This document shows positions 1 through 10,191 of a stretch of DNA of 64,000 bases, piece after piece. Every line of letters starts with the position of its first letter. The first letter of the stretch is position 1. The notes beneath the pieces were generated by a model. That model saw only the letters and a list, made by a program, of their open reading frames with translations, was not told where the DNA came from and did not search any database. Made by a program: the position numbers and the translations under genes. Source of the stretch: Aquiflexum lacus (lineage in GTDB: Bacteria > Bacteroidota > Bacteroidia > Cytophagales > Cyclobacteriaceae); contig NZ_JABFHF010000002.1 in the NCBI RefSeq assembly GCF_015476655.1, positions 248,001 through 312,000 on the forward strand, given 5' to 3'.

Positions 1-1227
1 TCAGAAGAAGAGGTAGCCATCAAGCCTGATGAAACAGAACCATTTGCTGGTTTGGCCTTTAAAATTGCTACTGACCCATTCGTAGGTCGTCTTTGTTTTG
101 TAAGAGCTTATTCAGGTATTCTTGATTCAGGTTCTTATGTATTCAATAGCCGATCTGGTAACAAAGAGCGAATTTCCAGGGTGTTTCAAATGCACGCCAA
201 CAAACAAAACCAAATCGAAAGATTGGTAGCGGGAGATATTGGTGCTGTGGTTGGTTTCAAAGACATCAAGACTGGAGATACACTTTGTGATGAGAAAAGA
301 AAGGTTGTATTAGAATCAATGGTATTCCCTGAGCCGGTTATCGGATATGCAATTGAGCCCAAAAAACAGGCAGATGTTGATAAATTGGGAATGGCAATTT
401 CTAAATTGGTTGAAGAAGATCCTACACTACAAGTGCACACTGATCAGGAAACAGGTCAGACCATCTTAAGAGGTATGGGTGAACTTCACCTTGAAATCAT
501 CATTGACCGTCTGAAAAGAGAATTCAAAGTTGAAATCAATCAAGGTGCTCCTCAGGTTGCTTATAAAGAAGCTTTGTTTGGTTCAGTTGAACACAAAGAA
601 GTTTACAAAAAGCAAACCGGTGGTAAAGGTAAATTTGCAGATATCGTATTCGAACTTGGACCTAAGGATCCTGATCCTGAGACAAACGAGATCAAAGCAG
701 GCCTTGACTTTGTCAATGGTATAGTTGGTGGTGTGATTCCAAGGGAATTCATTCCTGCCATCCAGAAAGGTTTTAATGAAGCTATGAAAAATGGCCCATT
801 GGCAGGATATCCTGTTGAAGCCATGAAAGTAAGGTTGTTCCACGGATCATTCCACGATGTCGATTCAGATGCTTTGTCTTTTGAATTGGCTGCAAGGATC
901 GGTTTCAAAGAAGCTGCCAAGAAATGTAGGCCACAACTTTTGGAGCCTATCATGTCTGTGGAAGTTGTGACTCCTGATGAGTATACTGGACCGATCACAG
1001 GAGACTTGAACAGAAGAAGAGGAGTGATGAAGGGAATGGATACCAAAGGTACTTCATCCGTCATCAAAGCAGCAGTACCGTTGTCAGAATTGTTTGGCTA
1101 TGTGACTGACTTAAGAACCAATTCCTCAGGAAGAGCTTCTGCATCCTTGACTTTCTCACATTATGAGCCTGTGCCAAACAATATTGCAGAAACTGTGATT
1201 GCTAAAGTTAAAGGTGAAAAGGCCTAA
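1..1227 (+). CDS. fusA: Elongation factor G, 3' part (5' end outside window)
   Basis: This is the C-terminal 408 residues of the ribosomal translocase EF-G. The reading frame is open from base 1, so the G domain lies upstream of the window. Visible parts are the end of domain II ([13 protein letters not shown]), domain III ([14 protein letters not shown]), domain IV ([16 protein letters not shown], the part that enters the A site) and domain V ([16 protein letters not shown], then the RGVMKGMD loop). rpsJ follows after 12 bases, the usual end of the str operon (rpsL-rpsG-fusA-rpsJ). The ATG/TTG codons inside the window are not the true start. Confidence 0.97.
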   Translation, partial: SEEEVAIKPDETEPFAGLAFKIATDPFVGRLCFVRAYSGILDSGSYVFNSRSGNKERISRVFQMHANKQNQIERLVAGDIGAVVGFKDIKTGDTLCDEKRKVVLESMVFPEPVIGYAIEPKKQADVDKLGMAISKLVEEDPTLQVHTDQETGQTILRGMGELHLEIIIDRLKREFKVEINQGAPQVAYKEALFGSVEHKEVYKKQTGGKGKFADIVFELGPKDPDPETNEIKAGLDFVNGIVGGVIPREFIPAIQKGFNEAMKNGPLAGYPVEAMKVRLFHGSFHDVDSDALSFELAARIGFKEAAKKCRPQLLEPIMSVEVVTPDEYTGPITGDLNRRRGVMKGMDTKGTSSVIKAAVPLSELFGYVTDLRTNSSGRASASLTFSHYEPVPNNIAETVIAKVKGEKA

Positions 1228-1239
1228 ATTCTAATTGAA

Positions 1240-1545
1240 ATGAATCAGAAAATCAGAATAAAACTAAAATCATACGATCATAGCCTGGTGGATAAGTCAT
1301 CAGAGAAGATTGTGAAAGCGGTAAAAGCAACCGGAGCTATTGTGGTTGGGCCAATCCCTTTGCCTACTAAGAAGGAGAAATTTACTGTGTTGAAATCACC
1401 ACACGTAAATAAGAAAGCCAGAGATCAATATCAGCTTTGCACTTACAAAAGATTGGTAGATATCTACAGCAATAGTTCCAAGACTGTTGATGCATTGATG
1501 AAGATCGAACTTCCTAGTGGAGTAGATGTAGAAATCAAAGTCTGA
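1240..1545 (+). CDS. rpsJ: 30S ribosomal protein S10
   Basis: The 101-residue product is normal S10 length and shows [10 protein letters not shown] at the start and [27 protein letters not shown] in the middle (split here only by reading). S10 sits in the 30S head and is also NusE in antitermination. It is 12 bases behind fusA, so it is transcribed with the str operon. A terminator-like hairpin follows, separating it from rplC, unlike the classical S10 operon where rpsJ leads. Confidence 0.97.
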   Translation: MNQKIRIKLKSYDHSLVDKSSEKIVKAVKATGAIVVGPIPLPTKKEKFTVLKSPHVNKKARDQYQLCTYKRLVDIYSNSSKTVDALMKIELPSGVDVEIKV

Positions 1546-1568
1546 CGTCCAAATTATATAGAATTTGA

Positions 1569-1602
1569 AAAACCTGTCCGCCCCGGCCGACGGGTTTTTC
1601 TT
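1569..1602 (+). terminator. Rho-independent terminator-like hairpin after rpsJ
   Basis: AAAACCTGTC pairs with GACGGGTTTT over 10 bp (one G-U pair) around a GC-rich loop, and the 3' arm runs straight into a T tract. It lies 24 bases after the rpsJ stop and before the promoter of the rplC operon. Confidence 0.75.
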
Positions 1603-1705
1603 TTGCCTTCAATTGACTTAAAAATATATTTGAGTGCTATTGCCTTAAATGTTGCCTGATTGCCAAATATATTTTTGTAATTAATTGAAAATATTAAAGT
1701 TGGGA

Positions 1706-1736
1706 TTTGTATGCTGGGTATAAATTCCTAACTTTG
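1706..1736 (+). promoter_or_regulatory. Bacteroidota-type promoter for the rplC operon
   Basis: TTTG at 1706-1709 and TAACTTTG at 1729-1736 match the -33 and -7 (TAnnTTTG) elements known for Bacteroidota, with 19 bases between them. The transcript would have a leader of about 55-60 bases before rplC. Confidence 0.75.
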
Positions 1737-1754
1737 CAGTCCTTAAAATCCGCC

Positions 1755-1772
1755 CAAGCACTTAATTGCTTG
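1755..1772 (+). promoter_or_regulatory. Hairpin in the rplC-operon leader
   Basis: CAAGCA, a 6-base loop, then TGCTTG form a perfect 6-bp stem inside the predicted leader, about 28 bases before the rplC start. It could be an autoregulatory ribosomal-protein leader; that role is inference, as I cannot match it to a known family. Confidence 0.4.
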
Positions 1773-1799
1773 AGTGATAAAGTTATTATACAACAGAAG

Positions 1800-2432
1800 A
1801 TGTCTGGAATAATAGGTAAAAAAGTTGGAATGACTAGTATTTTCAGTGCCGATGGGCGAAATGTCGCATGCACGTTAATAGAAGCTGGTCCTTGCGTAGT
1901 GACGCAAGTAAAAAATGTAGAAACAGACGGGTACAACGCTGTGCAGTTGGCATTCGGTGAGCGGAAGGAGAAAAACACTCCCAAGCCATTGATCGGTCAC
2001 TTTAAAAAGGCCGGTACGACGCCAAAACAGAAAGTTGTTGAATTCAGAGACTTTAGGGTCGAATTCGAAGGCCAAGTTGATCTTGGTAAAACCGTAGAAG
2101 CCGGTCAAGTATTTATCGAAGGAGACTTCGTGGATGCCATCGGAACCTCAAAAGGTAAAGGATTCCAAGGCGTTGTCAAAAGACATGGCTTTGGAGGTGT
2201 TGGTGGTCAAACCCACGGTCAGCACAACAGACAGAGACACCCTGGATCAATTGGTGCCTGTTCCTGGCCTTCCAGAGTATTTAAAGGTATGAGAATGGCA
2301 GGTAGAATGGGTGGAGACAGAGTGAAGATTGTCAATCTTCGGGTGCTCAAAATCTACCCTGAAAAGAACCTGTTAGTGGTAAGTGGTTCAGTCCCTGGTC
2401 CAAAAAATTCTTTCGTCATTATAGAGAAGTAG
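1800..2432 (+). CDS. rplC: 50S ribosomal protein L3
   Basis: The 210-residue product starts [15 protein letters not shown], the usual L3 N-terminus. The long loop reaching the peptidyl-transferase centre is visible as [20 protein letters not shown]. An in-frame TTG/ATG region upstream could extend it by 31 codons, but this lies in the promoter and leader, so ATG 1800 is chosen. It is the first gene of the S10/spc block here and is followed by rplD after 4 bases. Confidence 0.96.
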   Translation: MSGIIGKKVGMTSIFSADGRNVACTLIEAGPCVVTQVKNVETDGYNAVQLAFGERKEKNTPKPLIGHFKKAGTTPKQKVVEFRDFRVEFEGQVDLGKTVEAGQVFIEGDFVDAIGTSKGKGFQGVVKRHGFGGVGGQTHGQHNRQRHPGSIGACSWPSRVFKGMRMAGRMGGDRVKIVNLRVLKIYPEKNLLVVSGSVPGPKNSFVIIEK

Positions 2433-2436
2433 GAAA

Positions 2437-3069
2437 ATGGAATTAGCAGTATTTAAACATAACGGTGAAGAGACAGGTAGAACAGTCAGTCTTTCAGACG
2501 ACATTTTCGCGATCGAACCAAATGATCATGCGATCTATCTTGACGTAAAGCAGTATTTGGCTAACCAAAGACAGGGAACTCACAAATCCAAGGAAAGAAA
2601 TGAAATTGCTGGATCTACCAAAAAGATTAAAAAGCAAAAGGGTACCGGTGGTGCTAGAGCTGGCTCTATCAAATCCCCGGTTTTCAGAGGAGGAGGTAGA
2701 GTATTTGGTCCAAGACCCAGAGATTATTCTTTCAAATTGAACAAGAAATTGAAGCAATTGGCTAGAAAATCTGCTTTATCATATAAAGTGAAGGATAACG
2801 GTTTGATGATTTTGGAAAACTTGTCATTTGATAGCCCAAAGACTAAAAACTACATCGCATTGCTGAATGGACTTTCTCTATCAGGTAAGAAGACCTTATT
2901 GGTTCTTCCGGAGGTAAATAAGAATGTTTATTTATCAAGCAGAAATTTGCCCAAGACAAAAGTAACTACAGTTGACAGTGTGAATACCTATGATGTATTG
3001 GACGCTGAAAACCTGGTTTTGTGCGAAGGTTCAGTAAGTAAGTTAGAAACCCTTTTATTGAAACAATAA
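2437..3069 (+). CDS. rplD: 50S ribosomal protein L4
   Basis: A 210-residue L4 with the exit-tunnel loop [23 protein letters not shown]-type region around residues 67-90 and a C-terminal [10 protein letters not shown] segment. In many bacteria L4 represses its own operon by binding the leader. It lies between rplC (4 bases) and rplW (1 base). Confidence 0.97.
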   Translation: MELAVFKHNGEETGRTVSLSDDIFAIEPNDHAIYLDVKQYLANQRQGTHKSKERNEIAGSTKKIKKQKGTGGARAGSIKSPVFRGGGRVFGPRPRDYSFKLNKKLKQLARKSALSYKVKDNGLMILENLSFDSPKTKNYIALLNGLSLSGKKTLLVLPEVNKNVYLSSRNLPKTKVTTVDSVNTYDVLDAENLVLCEGSVSKLETLLLKQ

Positions 3070-3070
3070 G

Positions 3071-3358
3071 ATGCAGATACTTAAGAAACCTTTGATTACG
3101 GAAAAAATCTCTGCGATGAATGAGCAAGGGGTTTATGGATTTGTAGTGGAAAAAACTGCTACGAAGCCAGAAATCAAAAGAGCTATAGAGAAAGTGTATG
3201 GCGTAAAGGTTGAAGATGTGCGTACGATGAGATACGCAGGTAAACCAAAAACAAGATACACCAAGACTAAAATCGTTTCCGGATTTAGCAACGCTTACAA
3301 AAAAGCAATTGTAAAAGTAGCTGAAGGAGAAATTATTGATTTTTACGGAGAAATTTAA
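3071..3358 (+). CDS. rplW: 50S ribosomal protein L23
   Basis: The 95-residue product begins with the L23 motif LKKPLITEKISAM and has the GVKVEDVRTM core. L23 lies at the tunnel exit and docks trigger factor and SRP. It starts one base after the rplD stop, so translational coupling is likely. Confidence 0.96.
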   Translation: MQILKKPLITEKISAMNEQGVYGFVVEKTATKPEIKRAIEKVYGVKVEDVRTMRYAGKPKTRYTKTKIVSGFSNAYKKAIVKVAEGEIIDFYGEI

Positions 3359-3371
3359 TTGAATCATAATC

Positions 3372-4196
3372 ATGGCAGTTAAAAAATTAAAACCTGTAAC
3401 CCCAGGAACCAGATTCAGAGTAGCTCCGGCGTTTGATGAACTTACAGCATCAAAACCAGAGAAGTCTCTATTGGCTCCGTTAAAGAAAACAGGTGGTAGA
3501 AATAGTGCAGGTAAAATGACCAACCGATATATCGGTGGAGGTCACAAGAGAAGACTTAGAGTCATTGATTTTAAGAGAGACAAGTTTGGCGTTCCGGCAG
3601 TAGTGAAAACTATTGAATACGATCCAAACAGAACTGCCCGCATAGCTTTGTTATTCTATGCGGATGGTGCAAAAACCTACATTATTGCCGCGGAAGGTTT
3701 GCAAGTCGGGCAAACGGTGATTTCCGGGGAGAGCGTTGCTCCTGAAGTTGGAAATGCGATGCATTTGATCAATGTACCACTTGGTACAATCGTGCACAAC
3801 ATTGAACTTAAGCCTGGTAAAGGCGGAGCTTTAGCTAGAAGTGCCGGTGGATACGGACAAGTAGTAGCAAGAGAAGGAAAATATGTTACCATCAAGTTGC
3901 CTTCAGGGGAAATGAGATTGGTACTTGGAACTTGTATTGCTACTGTGGGGACTGTTTCTAATGGTGATCACATGAATGTGGTATTGGGAAAAGCTGGTAG
4001 AAAGCGTTGGTTAGGTAGAAGACCGAGAACAAGAGGTGTAGCCATGAACCCTGTCGATCACCCAATGGGTGGTGGTGAAGGACGTTCTTCTGGTGGACAT
4101 CCAAGGTCTAGAAATGGATTGCTTGCAAAAGGTAAGAAAACCAGATCTTCCAAGAAGTATTCGAACAAATTCATCATTAGTAAAAGATCTAAATAA
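3372..4196 (+). CDS. rplB: 50S ribosomal protein L2
   Basis: A 274-residue L2 of normal length, with [14 protein letters not shown] near residue 55 and the C-terminal [18 protein letters not shown] loop that contacts the peptidyl-transferase centre (conserved His in NPVDHP). rpsS follows after 2 bases. Confidence 0.98.
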   Translation: MAVKKLKPVTPGTRFRVAPAFDELTASKPEKSLLAPLKKTGGRNSAGKMTNRYIGGGHKRRLRVIDFKRDKFGVPAVVKTIEYDPNRTARIALLFYADGAKTYIIAAEGLQVGQTVISGESVAPEVGNAMHLINVPLGTIVHNIELKPGKGGALARSAGGYGQVVAREGKYVTIKLPSGEMRLVLGTCIATVGTVSNGDHMNVVLGKAGRKRWLGRRPRTRGVAMNPVDHPMGGGEGRSSGGHPRSRNGLLAKGKKTRSSKKYSNKFIISKRSK

Positions 4197-4198
4197 TT

Positions 4199-4477
4199 AT
4201 GGCACGTTCATTAAAAAAAGGCCCTTATATAGAACACCATTTGGCCAAAAAAGTGGATGTTATGAACGAATCAGGCAAGAAGTCTGTCATCAAGACTTGG
4301 TCAAGAAGATCAATGATTTCGCCGGATTTCGTGGGACATACCTTTGCTGTGCATAACGGAAACAAATTTATTCCTGTTTTTGTAACAGACAATATGGTTG
4401 GTCATAAGCTTGGAGAATTTGCACCTACTAGAAACTTTAGAGGTCATATTGCCAAAAAAGATAAAGGAAAGAGATAA
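4199..4477 (+). CDS. rpsS: 30S ribosomal protein S19
   Basis: The 92-residue product starts [15 protein letters not shown] and contains [24 protein letters not shown], both S19 hallmarks. It binds 16S rRNA in the 30S head together with S13. rplV follows after 2 bases. Confidence 0.98.
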   Translation: MARSLKKGPYIEHHLAKKVDVMNESGKKSVIKTWSRRSMISPDFVGHTFAVHNGNKFIPVFVTDNMVGHKLGEFAPTRNFRGHIAKKDKGKR

Positions 4478-4479
4478 TC

Positions 4480-4869
4480 ATGGAAGCAATAGCAAGATTA
4501 AACAATGTTCCTACTTCTCCCCGCAAAATGCGATTGGTAGCTGACCTCGTAAGAGGTAAAAGAGTAGGGCAAGCATTAAGTATTTTGAAGTTTACTCCCA
4601 ATCACGGAGCTATTAAGTTAGAAAAACTTCTTCTTTCTGCTGTGGCCAACTGGCAGGCAAAAAACCCTGATGAGAAATTAGAGGATGCTGATCTTTTTGT
4701 GAAAACCATCTTTGTAGATGGCGGACGTATGTTGAAAAGATTGAGACCTGCTCCACAGGGAAGAGCACACAGAATACGTAAAAGATCAAATCATGTAACC
4801 TTGGTTGTAGATTCTTACAGCACAGAAGTTACCGCTGATGAAGTAGAAACAACAGAAAAATCTAATTAA
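4480..4869 (+). CDS. rplV: 50S ribosomal protein L22
   Basis: A 129-residue L22. The N-terminal part reads [21 protein letters not shown] and the tunnel hairpin is [21 protein letters not shown] short acidic tail ([12 protein letters not shown]) extends beyond the globular domain. rpsC follows after 9 bases. Confidence 0.97.
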   Translation: MEAIARLNNVPTSPRKMRLVADLVRGKRVGQALSILKFTPNHGAIKLEKLLLSAVANWQAKNPDEKLEDADLFVKTIFVDGGRMLKRLRPAPQGRAHRIRKRSNHVTLVVDSYSTEVTADEVETTEKSN

Positions 4870-4878
4870 AATCAGACT

Positions 4879-5616
4879 ATGGGACAAAAAGTAAACCCAA
4901 TTGGTTTTAGGCTTGGTGTAATCAAAGGATGGGATTCCAACTGGTACGGAGGCAAAGACTTCGCTGAGAAGTTGTATGAAGATCAACAGATCAGAAAATA
5001 CGTCAATGCCAGGATTCCAAAAGGAGGAATATCCAAAGTAATTATCGAAAGAACTTTGAAAAGAATCACCCTTACTATACATACAGCCCGCCCGGGTGTA
5101 GTAATTGGTAAGGGAGGAGCTGAAGTGGATAAGTTGAAAGAAGAATTGAAAAAATTGACCAGCAAAGATGTTCAGATTAACATTTTTGAAATTAAGCGTC
5201 CAGAAATGGATGCAAAATTGGTCGGAGAATCAATTGCACAACAACTTCAAGCCCGTATTTCTTTCAGGAGAGCTATGAAGCAATCCATTGCTGCTACCAT
5301 GAGGGTTGGTGCCGAAGGTATCAAAGTAAAACTTTCAGGAAGATTGGGTGGTGCTGAAATGGCCAGGTCAGAAATGTATAAAGAAGGAAGAATTCCTCTG
5401 CATACTTTGAGAGCTGACATCGACTATGCTGTTTCCGAAGCAAATACTATTTATGGTATCATTGGTATCAAAGTTTGGATCTTCAAAGGTGAAGTTTACG
5501 GTAAAAGAGATTTATCTCCAAACGTAGGTGCAGCCAATGAGCCAAAATCCAACAATGCTGGTGCAAGAGGAAAGAGAAGAGAAGGTGGTCCAAAGAGAAG
5601 AAAGAGAAACAACTAA
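4879..5616 (+). CDS. rpsC: 30S ribosomal protein S3
   Basis: The 245-residue S3 starts [20 protein letters not shown]. The KH domain GxxG is in [13 protein letters not shown] (about residues 74-86), and the C-terminal domain holds [17 protein letters not shown] basic tail of about 25 residues, rich in Arg, Gly and Asn, closes the protein. S3 is part of the mRNA entry site. Confidence 0.97.
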   Translation: MGQKVNPIGFRLGVIKGWDSNWYGGKDFAEKLYEDQQIRKYVNARIPKGGISKVIIERTLKRITLTIHTARPGVVIGKGGAEVDKLKEELKKLTSKDVQINIFEIKRPEMDAKLVGESIAQQLQARISFRRAMKQSIAATMRVGAEGIKVKLSGRLGGAEMARSEMYKEGRIPLHTLRADIDYAVSEANTIYGIIGIKVWIFKGEVYGKRDLSPNVGAANEPKSNNAGARGKRREGGPKRRKRNN

Positions 5617-5638
5617 CTTCACCTTTAAGTGAGAAATC

Positions 5639-6058
5639 ATGTTACAGCCTAAGAGAACTAAATATAGAAAAATGCATAAGGGAAGAGTCAAAGGTTTGGC
5701 TCAAAGGGGGCATACGCTTTCCTTTGGCAACTTTGGCATCAAATCCCTTGAAGCTGGATGGATAACCTCCCGTCAGATTGAAGCAGCACGTATTGCGATG
5801 ACGAGAGCAATGAAAAGAGAAGGTCAGGTTTGGATTAGAATTTTCCCTGATAAGCCTATTACCAAAAAACCTGCTGAGGTTCGTATGGGTAAGGGTAAAG
5901 GAGCACCTGAATATTGGGTTGCTGTGATCAAGCCGGGAACAATTCTATTTGAAGCAACCGGTGTAAACCTTGAAACAGCTGAAGAAGCTTTGAGACTTGC
6001 ACAGCAGAAACTTCCGGTAAGCACAAGATTCGTAGTACGTAGAGATTACGTTGGATAA
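5639..6058 (+). CDS. rplP: 50S ribosomal protein L16
   Basis: A 139-residue L16 starting [16 protein letters not shown], with [18 protein letters not shown] in the middle. The Arg that is hydroxylated in some bacteria lies in the loop before this motif. The gap from rpsC is 22 bases and rpmC follows after 8. Confidence 0.97.
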   Translation: MLQPKRTKYRKMHKGRVKGLAQRGHTLSFGNFGIKSLEAGWITSRQIEAARIAMTRAMKREGQVWIRIFPDKPITKKPAEVRMGKGKGAPEYWVAVIKPGTILFEATGVNLETAEEALRLAQQKLPVSTRFVVRRDYVG

Positions 6059-6066
6059 TTAGAACT

Positions 6067-6261
6067 ATGAAAAATACAGAAATCAGAGCACTTTCAGAAA
6101 GTGAAATCGCAGAGCGCATAGCCTCTGAACAAGCTAATTTGACAAAATTACGCTTTGCTCATGCTATCTCTCCAATAGAGAATCCGAATAAATTAAAGGA
6201 ATCAAGACGTTTCATCGCGAGATTGAAAACAGCCTTGAGGGCAAAACAACTAGCTAAATAA
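6067..6261 (+). CDS. rpmC: 50S ribosomal protein L29
   Basis: A 64-residue, two-helix L29, with [24 protein letters not shown] as the conserved core. It sits next to L23 at the tunnel exit. It lies between rplP and rpsQ, the standard order. Confidence 0.94.
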   Translation: MKNTEIRALSESEIAERIASEQANLTKLRFAHAISPIENPNKLKESRRFIARLKTALRAKQLAK

Positions 6262-6269
6262 GAAATAAG

Positions 6270-6533
6270 ATGGCTACTACTGAGAGAAATCTTCGTAAAG
6301 AAAGAATAGGAAAAGTAGTCAGCAACAAAATGGAAAAATCCATTACCGTTGCTATCGAAAGGAGAGTAAAACATCCAATCTATGGCAAATTTGTTGCTAA
6401 GACTACCAAATTTATGGTTCATGACGAGAAAAATGATGCTCATGAGGGCGATGTCGTCCGCATAAGTGAAACTCGTCCGCTGAGTAAGAATAAGCGTTGG
6501 AGATTAGTAGAAATTATAGAAAGGGCTAAGTAA
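6270..6533 (+). CDS. rpsQ: 30S ribosomal protein S17
   Basis: The 87-residue OB-fold protein shows [30 protein letters not shown], the S17 signature, and ends with the strand [12 protein letters not shown]. rplN follows after 2 bases. Confidence 0.97.
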   Translation: MATTERNLRKERIGKVVSNKMEKSITVAIERRVKHPIYGKFVAKTTKFMVHDEKNDAHEGDVVRISETRPLSKNKRWRLVEIIERAK

Positions 6534-6535
6534 TC

Positions 6536-6904
6536 ATGATACAACAAGAATCAAGACTAGGTGTGGCTGACAATTCAGGCGCCAAAGAGGTGCTGGTCAT
6601 CCGTGTTCTGGGAGGTACTAAAAAAAGGTATGCTTCCATCGGTGACAAGGTCGTTGTAACTGTTAAATCGGCTATTTCTTCCAGCAACATGAAAAAAGGT
6701 ACCGTATCTAAGGCGGTTATCGTGAGAACGAAAAAAGAAATAAGGAGAAAAGACGGTTCATATATCAGATTTGAAGATAATGCGGCGGTACTTTTAAACA
6801 ATAACGACGAGCCTAGAGGTACCCGTATTTTCGGTCCCGTGGCAAGAGAGTTGAGAGAAAAGCAGTTTATGAAAATCGTATCCTTGGCCCCAGAAGTATT
6901 GTAA
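6536..6904 (+). CDS. rplN: 50S ribosomal protein L14
   Basis: A 122-residue L14 beginning [19 protein letters not shown] and containing [21 protein letters not shown]14 forms an intersubunit bridge and is the binding site of the silencing factor RsfS. rplX follows after 2 bases. Confidence 0.98.
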   Translation: MIQQESRLGVADNSGAKEVLVIRVLGGTKKRYASIGDKVVVTVKSAISSSNMKKGTVSKAVIVRTKKEIRRKDGSYIRFEDNAAVLLNNNDEPRGTRIFGPVARELREKQFMKIVSLAPEVL

Positions 6905-6906
6905 TC

Positions 6907-7251
6907 ATGGAAAGAAAATTTAATAAACAACCAAAATTGCATATCAAGACCGGTGATACCGTTAAGGTAATTTCGGGAAATGACAAAGGCAAGACTGGCA
7001 AAATCCTTTCTGTTAACCTTCAAAAAAGAAGGGCCATTGTTGAAGGATTAAACATGGTAACAAAACATGTTAAACCTACAGCCTCAAATCCACAAGGTGG
7101 AATTGAAAAGAAAGAAGCTTCTATTCACGTAAGTAACCTGATGTTGGTTGATCCAAAAACCGGAGAAGCAACAAGAATCGGTAGAAAGCTTGGAGAGAAC
7201 GGTAAATTAGTTAGGTATTCTAAAAAAACAGGGGAGGTAATCAATGGCTAA
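6907..7251 (+). CDS. rplX: 50S ribosomal protein L24
   Basis: The 114-residue product has the KOW motif in [21 protein letters not shown] (residues about 15-35), which initiates 23S rRNA assembly. Its last 8 bases overlap the start of rplE, indicating translational coupling. Confidence 0.97.
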   Translation: MERKFNKQPKLHIKTGDTVKVISGNDKGKTGKILSVNLQKRRAIVEGLNMVTKHVKPTASNPQGGIEKKEASIHVSNLMLVDPKTGEATRIGRKLGENGKLVRYSKKTGEVING

Positions 7252-7804
7252 ACCTAGAGTTAAAGATAGATATAACGCCGAAATCGTTCCTGCATTAAAG
7301 GAAAGATTCCAGTATAGTTCGGTAATGCAAGTTCCTAAGTTGACTAAGATTGTTATCAATAGAGGTATAGGAGCAGCAGTTGCGGACAAGAAGCTTGTTG
7401 ATCAAGGAGTTGATGAACTTTCATTGATTACGGGTCAGAAAGCTGTCGCTACTATTGCCAAAACTTCAGTTTCCAACTTCAAGTTGAGAGAAGGTATGCC
7501 GATAGGTGCAAAGGTGACTTTGAGAGGGGATATAATGTATGAATTTCTTGACAGATTAATGACTGTTGCACTCCCTCGAGTACGTGATTTTAAAGGTATC
7601 AGTGATAAAGGTTTTGATGGAAGAGGTAATTATACACTTGGTGTTACCGAGCAGATTATCTTCCCTGAAATCAGTATTGAAAAAGTGAATAGAATCTCAG
7701 GTATGGATATCACATTTGTGACTTCCGCAGAAACCGATGAAGAGAGCCTTGCGCTTTTAAAATCTTTAGGTATGCCTTTCATTAATAAAAATAACCAAGA
7801 ATAA
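7244..7804 (+). CDS. rplE: 50S ribosomal protein L5
   Basis: A 186-residue L5 (5S rRNA-binding, central protuberance). Visible motifs are [36 protein letters not shown] and [17 protein letters not shown]. The start ATG lies inside rplX (8-base overlap), so the two are translated together. Confidence 0.98.
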   Translation: MAKPRVKDRYNAEIVPALKERFQYSSVMQVPKLTKIVINRGIGAAVADKKLVDQGVDELSLITGQKAVATIAKTSVSNFKLREGMPIGAKVTLRGDIMYEFLDRLMTVALPRVRDFKGISDKGFDGRGNYTLGVTEQIIFPEISIEKVNRISGMDITFVTSAETDEESLALLKSLGMPFINKNNQE

Positions 7805-7806
7805 TT

Positions 7807-8076
7807 ATGGCAAGAGAGTCATTAAAAGCTCGTGAGAGAAAAAGAGAACGCCTTGTAGCAAAGTATGCTAAGAAAAGAGCTGAATTGAAAGCTGCAGGTG
7901 ATTTCGAAGCTTTGGATAAACTTCCTAAGAATTCATCTCCTGTTAGATTGCACAATAGATGCAAACTTACTGGTCGACCTAAGGGCTACATGAGAAAGTT
8001 TGGTATCAATAGGGTAACCTTCCGAGAAATGGCCTCCGCGGGCAAGATCCCAGGTGTAACCAAGTCTAGCTGGTAA
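7807..8076 (+). CDS. rpsN: 30S ribosomal protein S14, zinc-free form
   Basis: The 89-residue S14 ends with the conserved [21 protein letters not shown] and [11 protein letters not shown]. Only one Cys (in HNRCKLTG) remains of the CxxC...CxxC pattern of zinc-binding S14, so this is the C-minus form. It is the last gene before an internal promoter. Confidence 0.97.
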   Translation: MARESLKARERKRERLVAKYAKKRAELKAAGDFEALDKLPKNSSPVRLHNRCKLTGRPKGYMRKFGINRVTFREMASAGKIPGVTKSSW

Positions 8077-8113
8077 AATTTAAGCAAGAGTTTTAATTCT
8101 GAAAATCATTGTG

Positions 8114-8121
8114 TAACTTTG
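8114..8121 (+). promoter_or_regulatory. Internal promoter -7 box before rpsH
   Basis: TAACTTTG fits the Bacteroidota -7 consensus exactly and lies 41 bases before the rpsH start. This 85-base gap between rpsN and rpsH is wide for this block. No clear TTG stands at -33 (a T-run lies there), so strength is uncertain. Confidence 0.6.
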
Positions 8122-8161
8122 CACGCCCATTACGGGACAGTGCAGTTAGACTTATATAAAT

Positions 8162-8557
8162 ATGACTGATCCAATAGCTGATTATCTAACAAGATTGAGA
8201 AATGCCATCAAGGCTACTCATAGAATCGTTGAGATACCTGCTTCTAATATCAAGAGGGAAATGACTAAGGTGCTTCATGATAAAGGATATATCCAAAACT
8301 ATAAATTTGAAGAAGAAGGTCCTCAGGGAACTATCAAAATAGCTTTGAAATATAATCCCGCCACCAAGCAGAACGCCATCGTTAGCCTGAGCAGAATTAG
8401 TAAGCCAGGTTTGAGAAAATATGTAAAACACGAAGATCTCCCAAGAGTCATCAATGGCTTGGGTATCGCTATTCTTTCTACTTCCAAAGGCGTAATGACC
8501 GATAAAGAAGCAAGAACTGAAGGAGTCGGTGGAGAAGTACTTTGTTACGTTTATTAA
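8162..8557 (+). CDS. rpsH: 30S ribosomal protein S8
   Basis: A 131-residue S8 starting [15 protein letters not shown] and ending in [26 protein letters not shown], the 16S helix 21 binding part. In Proteobacteria S8 represses the spc operon. It is the first gene after the internal promoter. Confidence 0.97.
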   Translation: MTDPIADYLTRLRNAIKATHRIVEIPASNIKREMTKVLHDKGYIQNYKFEEEGPQGTIKIALKYNPATKQNAIVSLSRISKPGLRKYVKHEDLPRVINGLGIAILSTSKGVMTDKEARTEGVGGEVLCYVY

Positions 8558-8566
8558 TATACTATT

Positions 8567-9124
8567 ATGTCTAGAATAGGTAAAAAACCAATAAATATAC
8601 CCTCGGGTGTTACTGTAGACGTGACAGCACATAATGTTGTCACTGTTAAAGGTCCCAAAGGTACGCTAAGCCGGGAAATCAATCCCGACATAGCTGTGAA
8701 AGTAGACGGTAATGATATTATTGTCGAAAGACCCACAGAATCAAAGAGACATAAATCACTACACGGCCTTTATCGTTCCTTGATCAATAACATGGTTATT
8801 GGTGTATCTGAAGGATACAAAAAAGAATTGGAATTGGTAGGTGTAGGTTATAAAGCATCAAATCAGGGTCAAGTTCTTGAGCTGGCCCTAGGATATTCAC
8901 ACAATATTTTCTTTGCATTGCCCGAGTCCATCAGTCTCAAAACTGAGACACCTAAAGGTAAAAATCCTTTGGTAACGTTGGAAGGTATAGATAAGGAATT
9001 GGTTGGTCAAATAGCTGCTAAAATCAAGGGCTTGCGTAAAGTTGAACCGTACAAAGGTAAAGGTGTACGTTTTGTCGGTGAAATTGTTAGACGTAAAGCT
9101 GGTAAAACTGCTGGTAAAAAATAA
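8567..9124 (+). CDS. rplF: 50S ribosomal protein L6
   Basis: The 185-residue L6 begins MSRIGKKPINIPSGV and has the second RNA-binding repeat with LRKVEPYKGKGVRFVGEIVRRKAGKT near the C-terminus. It lies near the factor-binding site. rplR follows after 5 bases. Confidence 0.97.
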   Translation: MSRIGKKPINIPSGVTVDVTAHNVVTVKGPKGTLSREINPDIAVKVDGNDIIVERPTESKRHKSLHGLYRSLINNMVIGVSEGYKKELELVGVGYKASNQGQVLELALGYSHNIFFALPESISLKTETPKGKNPLVTLEGIDKELVGQIAAKIKGLRKVEPYKGKGVRFVGEIVRRKAGKTAGKK

Positions 9125-9129
9125 TTAAG

Positions 9130-9480
9130 ATGGCTTTTAACAAGAATTTAAGAAGACTTAGAATCAAGAAAAGTATCCGTAGAAAAATCTCCGGTACTGA
9201 TTCTAGACCTCGTTTGGCAGTATTTAAAAGCAATACTGGTATTTATGCCCAATTAGTGGATGATCTCAAAGGTCATACTTTGGCTACGGCTTCTTCCAAA
9301 GAACTCGGTGTTATTAGTAACACAACCATTTCTGTTTCCAAAGAAGTGGGTAAAAAACTTGCTGAGAAAGCAGTCGCAAATGGATTTACTGAAGTTGTTT
9401 TCGACAGAAGTGGATACCTATATCATGGTAATGTTAAAGCTCTTGCCGATGGTGCAAGAGAAGGAGGCCTTAAATTTTAA
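9130..9480 (+). CDS. rplR: 50S ribosomal protein L18
   Basis: A 116-residue L18 (5S rRNA binding) with RLAVFKSNTGIYAQLVDD and the C-terminal VVFDRSGYLYHGNVKALADGAREGGLKF. The stop is immediately before the rpsE region. Confidence 0.97.
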   Translation: MAFNKNLRRLRIKKSIRRKISGTDSRPRLAVFKSNTGIYAQLVDDLKGHTLATASSKELGVISNTTISVSKEVGKKLAEKAVANGFTEVVFDRSGYLYHGNVKALADGAREGGLKF

Positions 9481-9486
9481 TTGATT

Positions 9487-10005
9487 ATGTCTCAAATAAG
9501 AAGAAAACCCATTAGGGCAACAGATACAGAATTAAAAGAGAAAGTAGTAGCTATCAACCGTGTTGCCAAAGTGGTGAAAGGTGGTAGAAGATTCTCCTTC
9601 TCAGCAATAGTTGTAGTAGGTGACGGACAAGGTGTCGTAGGTTATGGCCTTGGAAAAGCGAACGAAGTTACTGATGCAATTACCAAAGGTATCGAAGATG
9701 CGAAGAAAAATTTGGTAAGAGTTCCGGTTTTGAAAGGTACTATTCCTCACGAACAACTCGGAAAATTTGGCGGTGGTTTCGTATTGATCAAGCCAGCTGC
9801 GGCAGGTACCGGAGTAATTGCCGGTGGTGCGATGCGTGCTGTTTTGGAAAGTGCCGGCGTAACGGACGTTTTGGCTAAATCCAAAGGATCTTCTAATCCA
9901 CACAACGTTGTAAAAGCAACGATTGATGCCTTGGTTCAACTAAGAGATGCGATTGCCGTTTCCCAACAAAGAAGCGTGAAAATGTCAAAAGTTTTTAACG
10001 GTTAA
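9487..10005 (+). CDS. rpsE: 30S ribosomal protein S5
   Basis: The 172-residue S5 starts MSQIRRKPI; a TTG six bases upstream is in frame but ATG 9487 gives the usual family start. The double-stranded-RNA-binding fold is visible in [21 protein letters not shown] and [10 protein letters not shown], followed by [21 protein letters not shown]5 helps decoding fidelity. Confidence 0.96.
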   Translation: MSQIRRKPIRATDTELKEKVVAINRVAKVVKGGRRFSFSAIVVVGDGQGVVGYGLGKANEVTDAITKGIEDAKKNLVRVPVLKGTIPHEQLGKFGGGFVLIKPAAAGTGVIAGGAMRAVLESAGVTDVLAKSKGSSNPHNVVKATIDALVQLRDAIAVSQQRSVKMSKVFNG

Positions 10006-10009
10006 GAAG

Positions 10010-10189
10010 ATGGCTAAAATTAAAATTACTCAAGTAAAGAGTACTATAAAAAGACCAAAAGACCAAAAGGCAACTATTATTGCCCTAGGTCTTGGTAAAA
10101 TCAACAGAACTGTAGAGATTGAAAGTAATCCTGCAATTGCTGGTATGGTTAGAAAAGTGAGTCACCTTGTAAAAGTGGAGGAAGTTTAA
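10010..10189 (+). CDS. rpmD: 50S ribosomal protein L30
   Basis: This 59-residue gene fits exactly between rpsE (4 bases) and rplO (2 bases). It reads [16 protein letters not shown], then [16 protein letters not shown] and a final [14 protein letters not shown], the complete L30 pattern. It is a real gene although very short. Confidence 0.95.
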   Translation: MAKIKITQVKSTIKRPKDQKATIIALGLGKINRTVEIESNPAIAGMVRKVSHLVKVEEV

Positions 10190-10191
10190 TC

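Noticed and set aside
603-1067. 154-codon open frame on the minus strand
   Set aside because: It lies wholly inside fusA, in its antisense frame, and its product has no recognisable pattern. The same holds for other antisense frames in the ribosomal genes.
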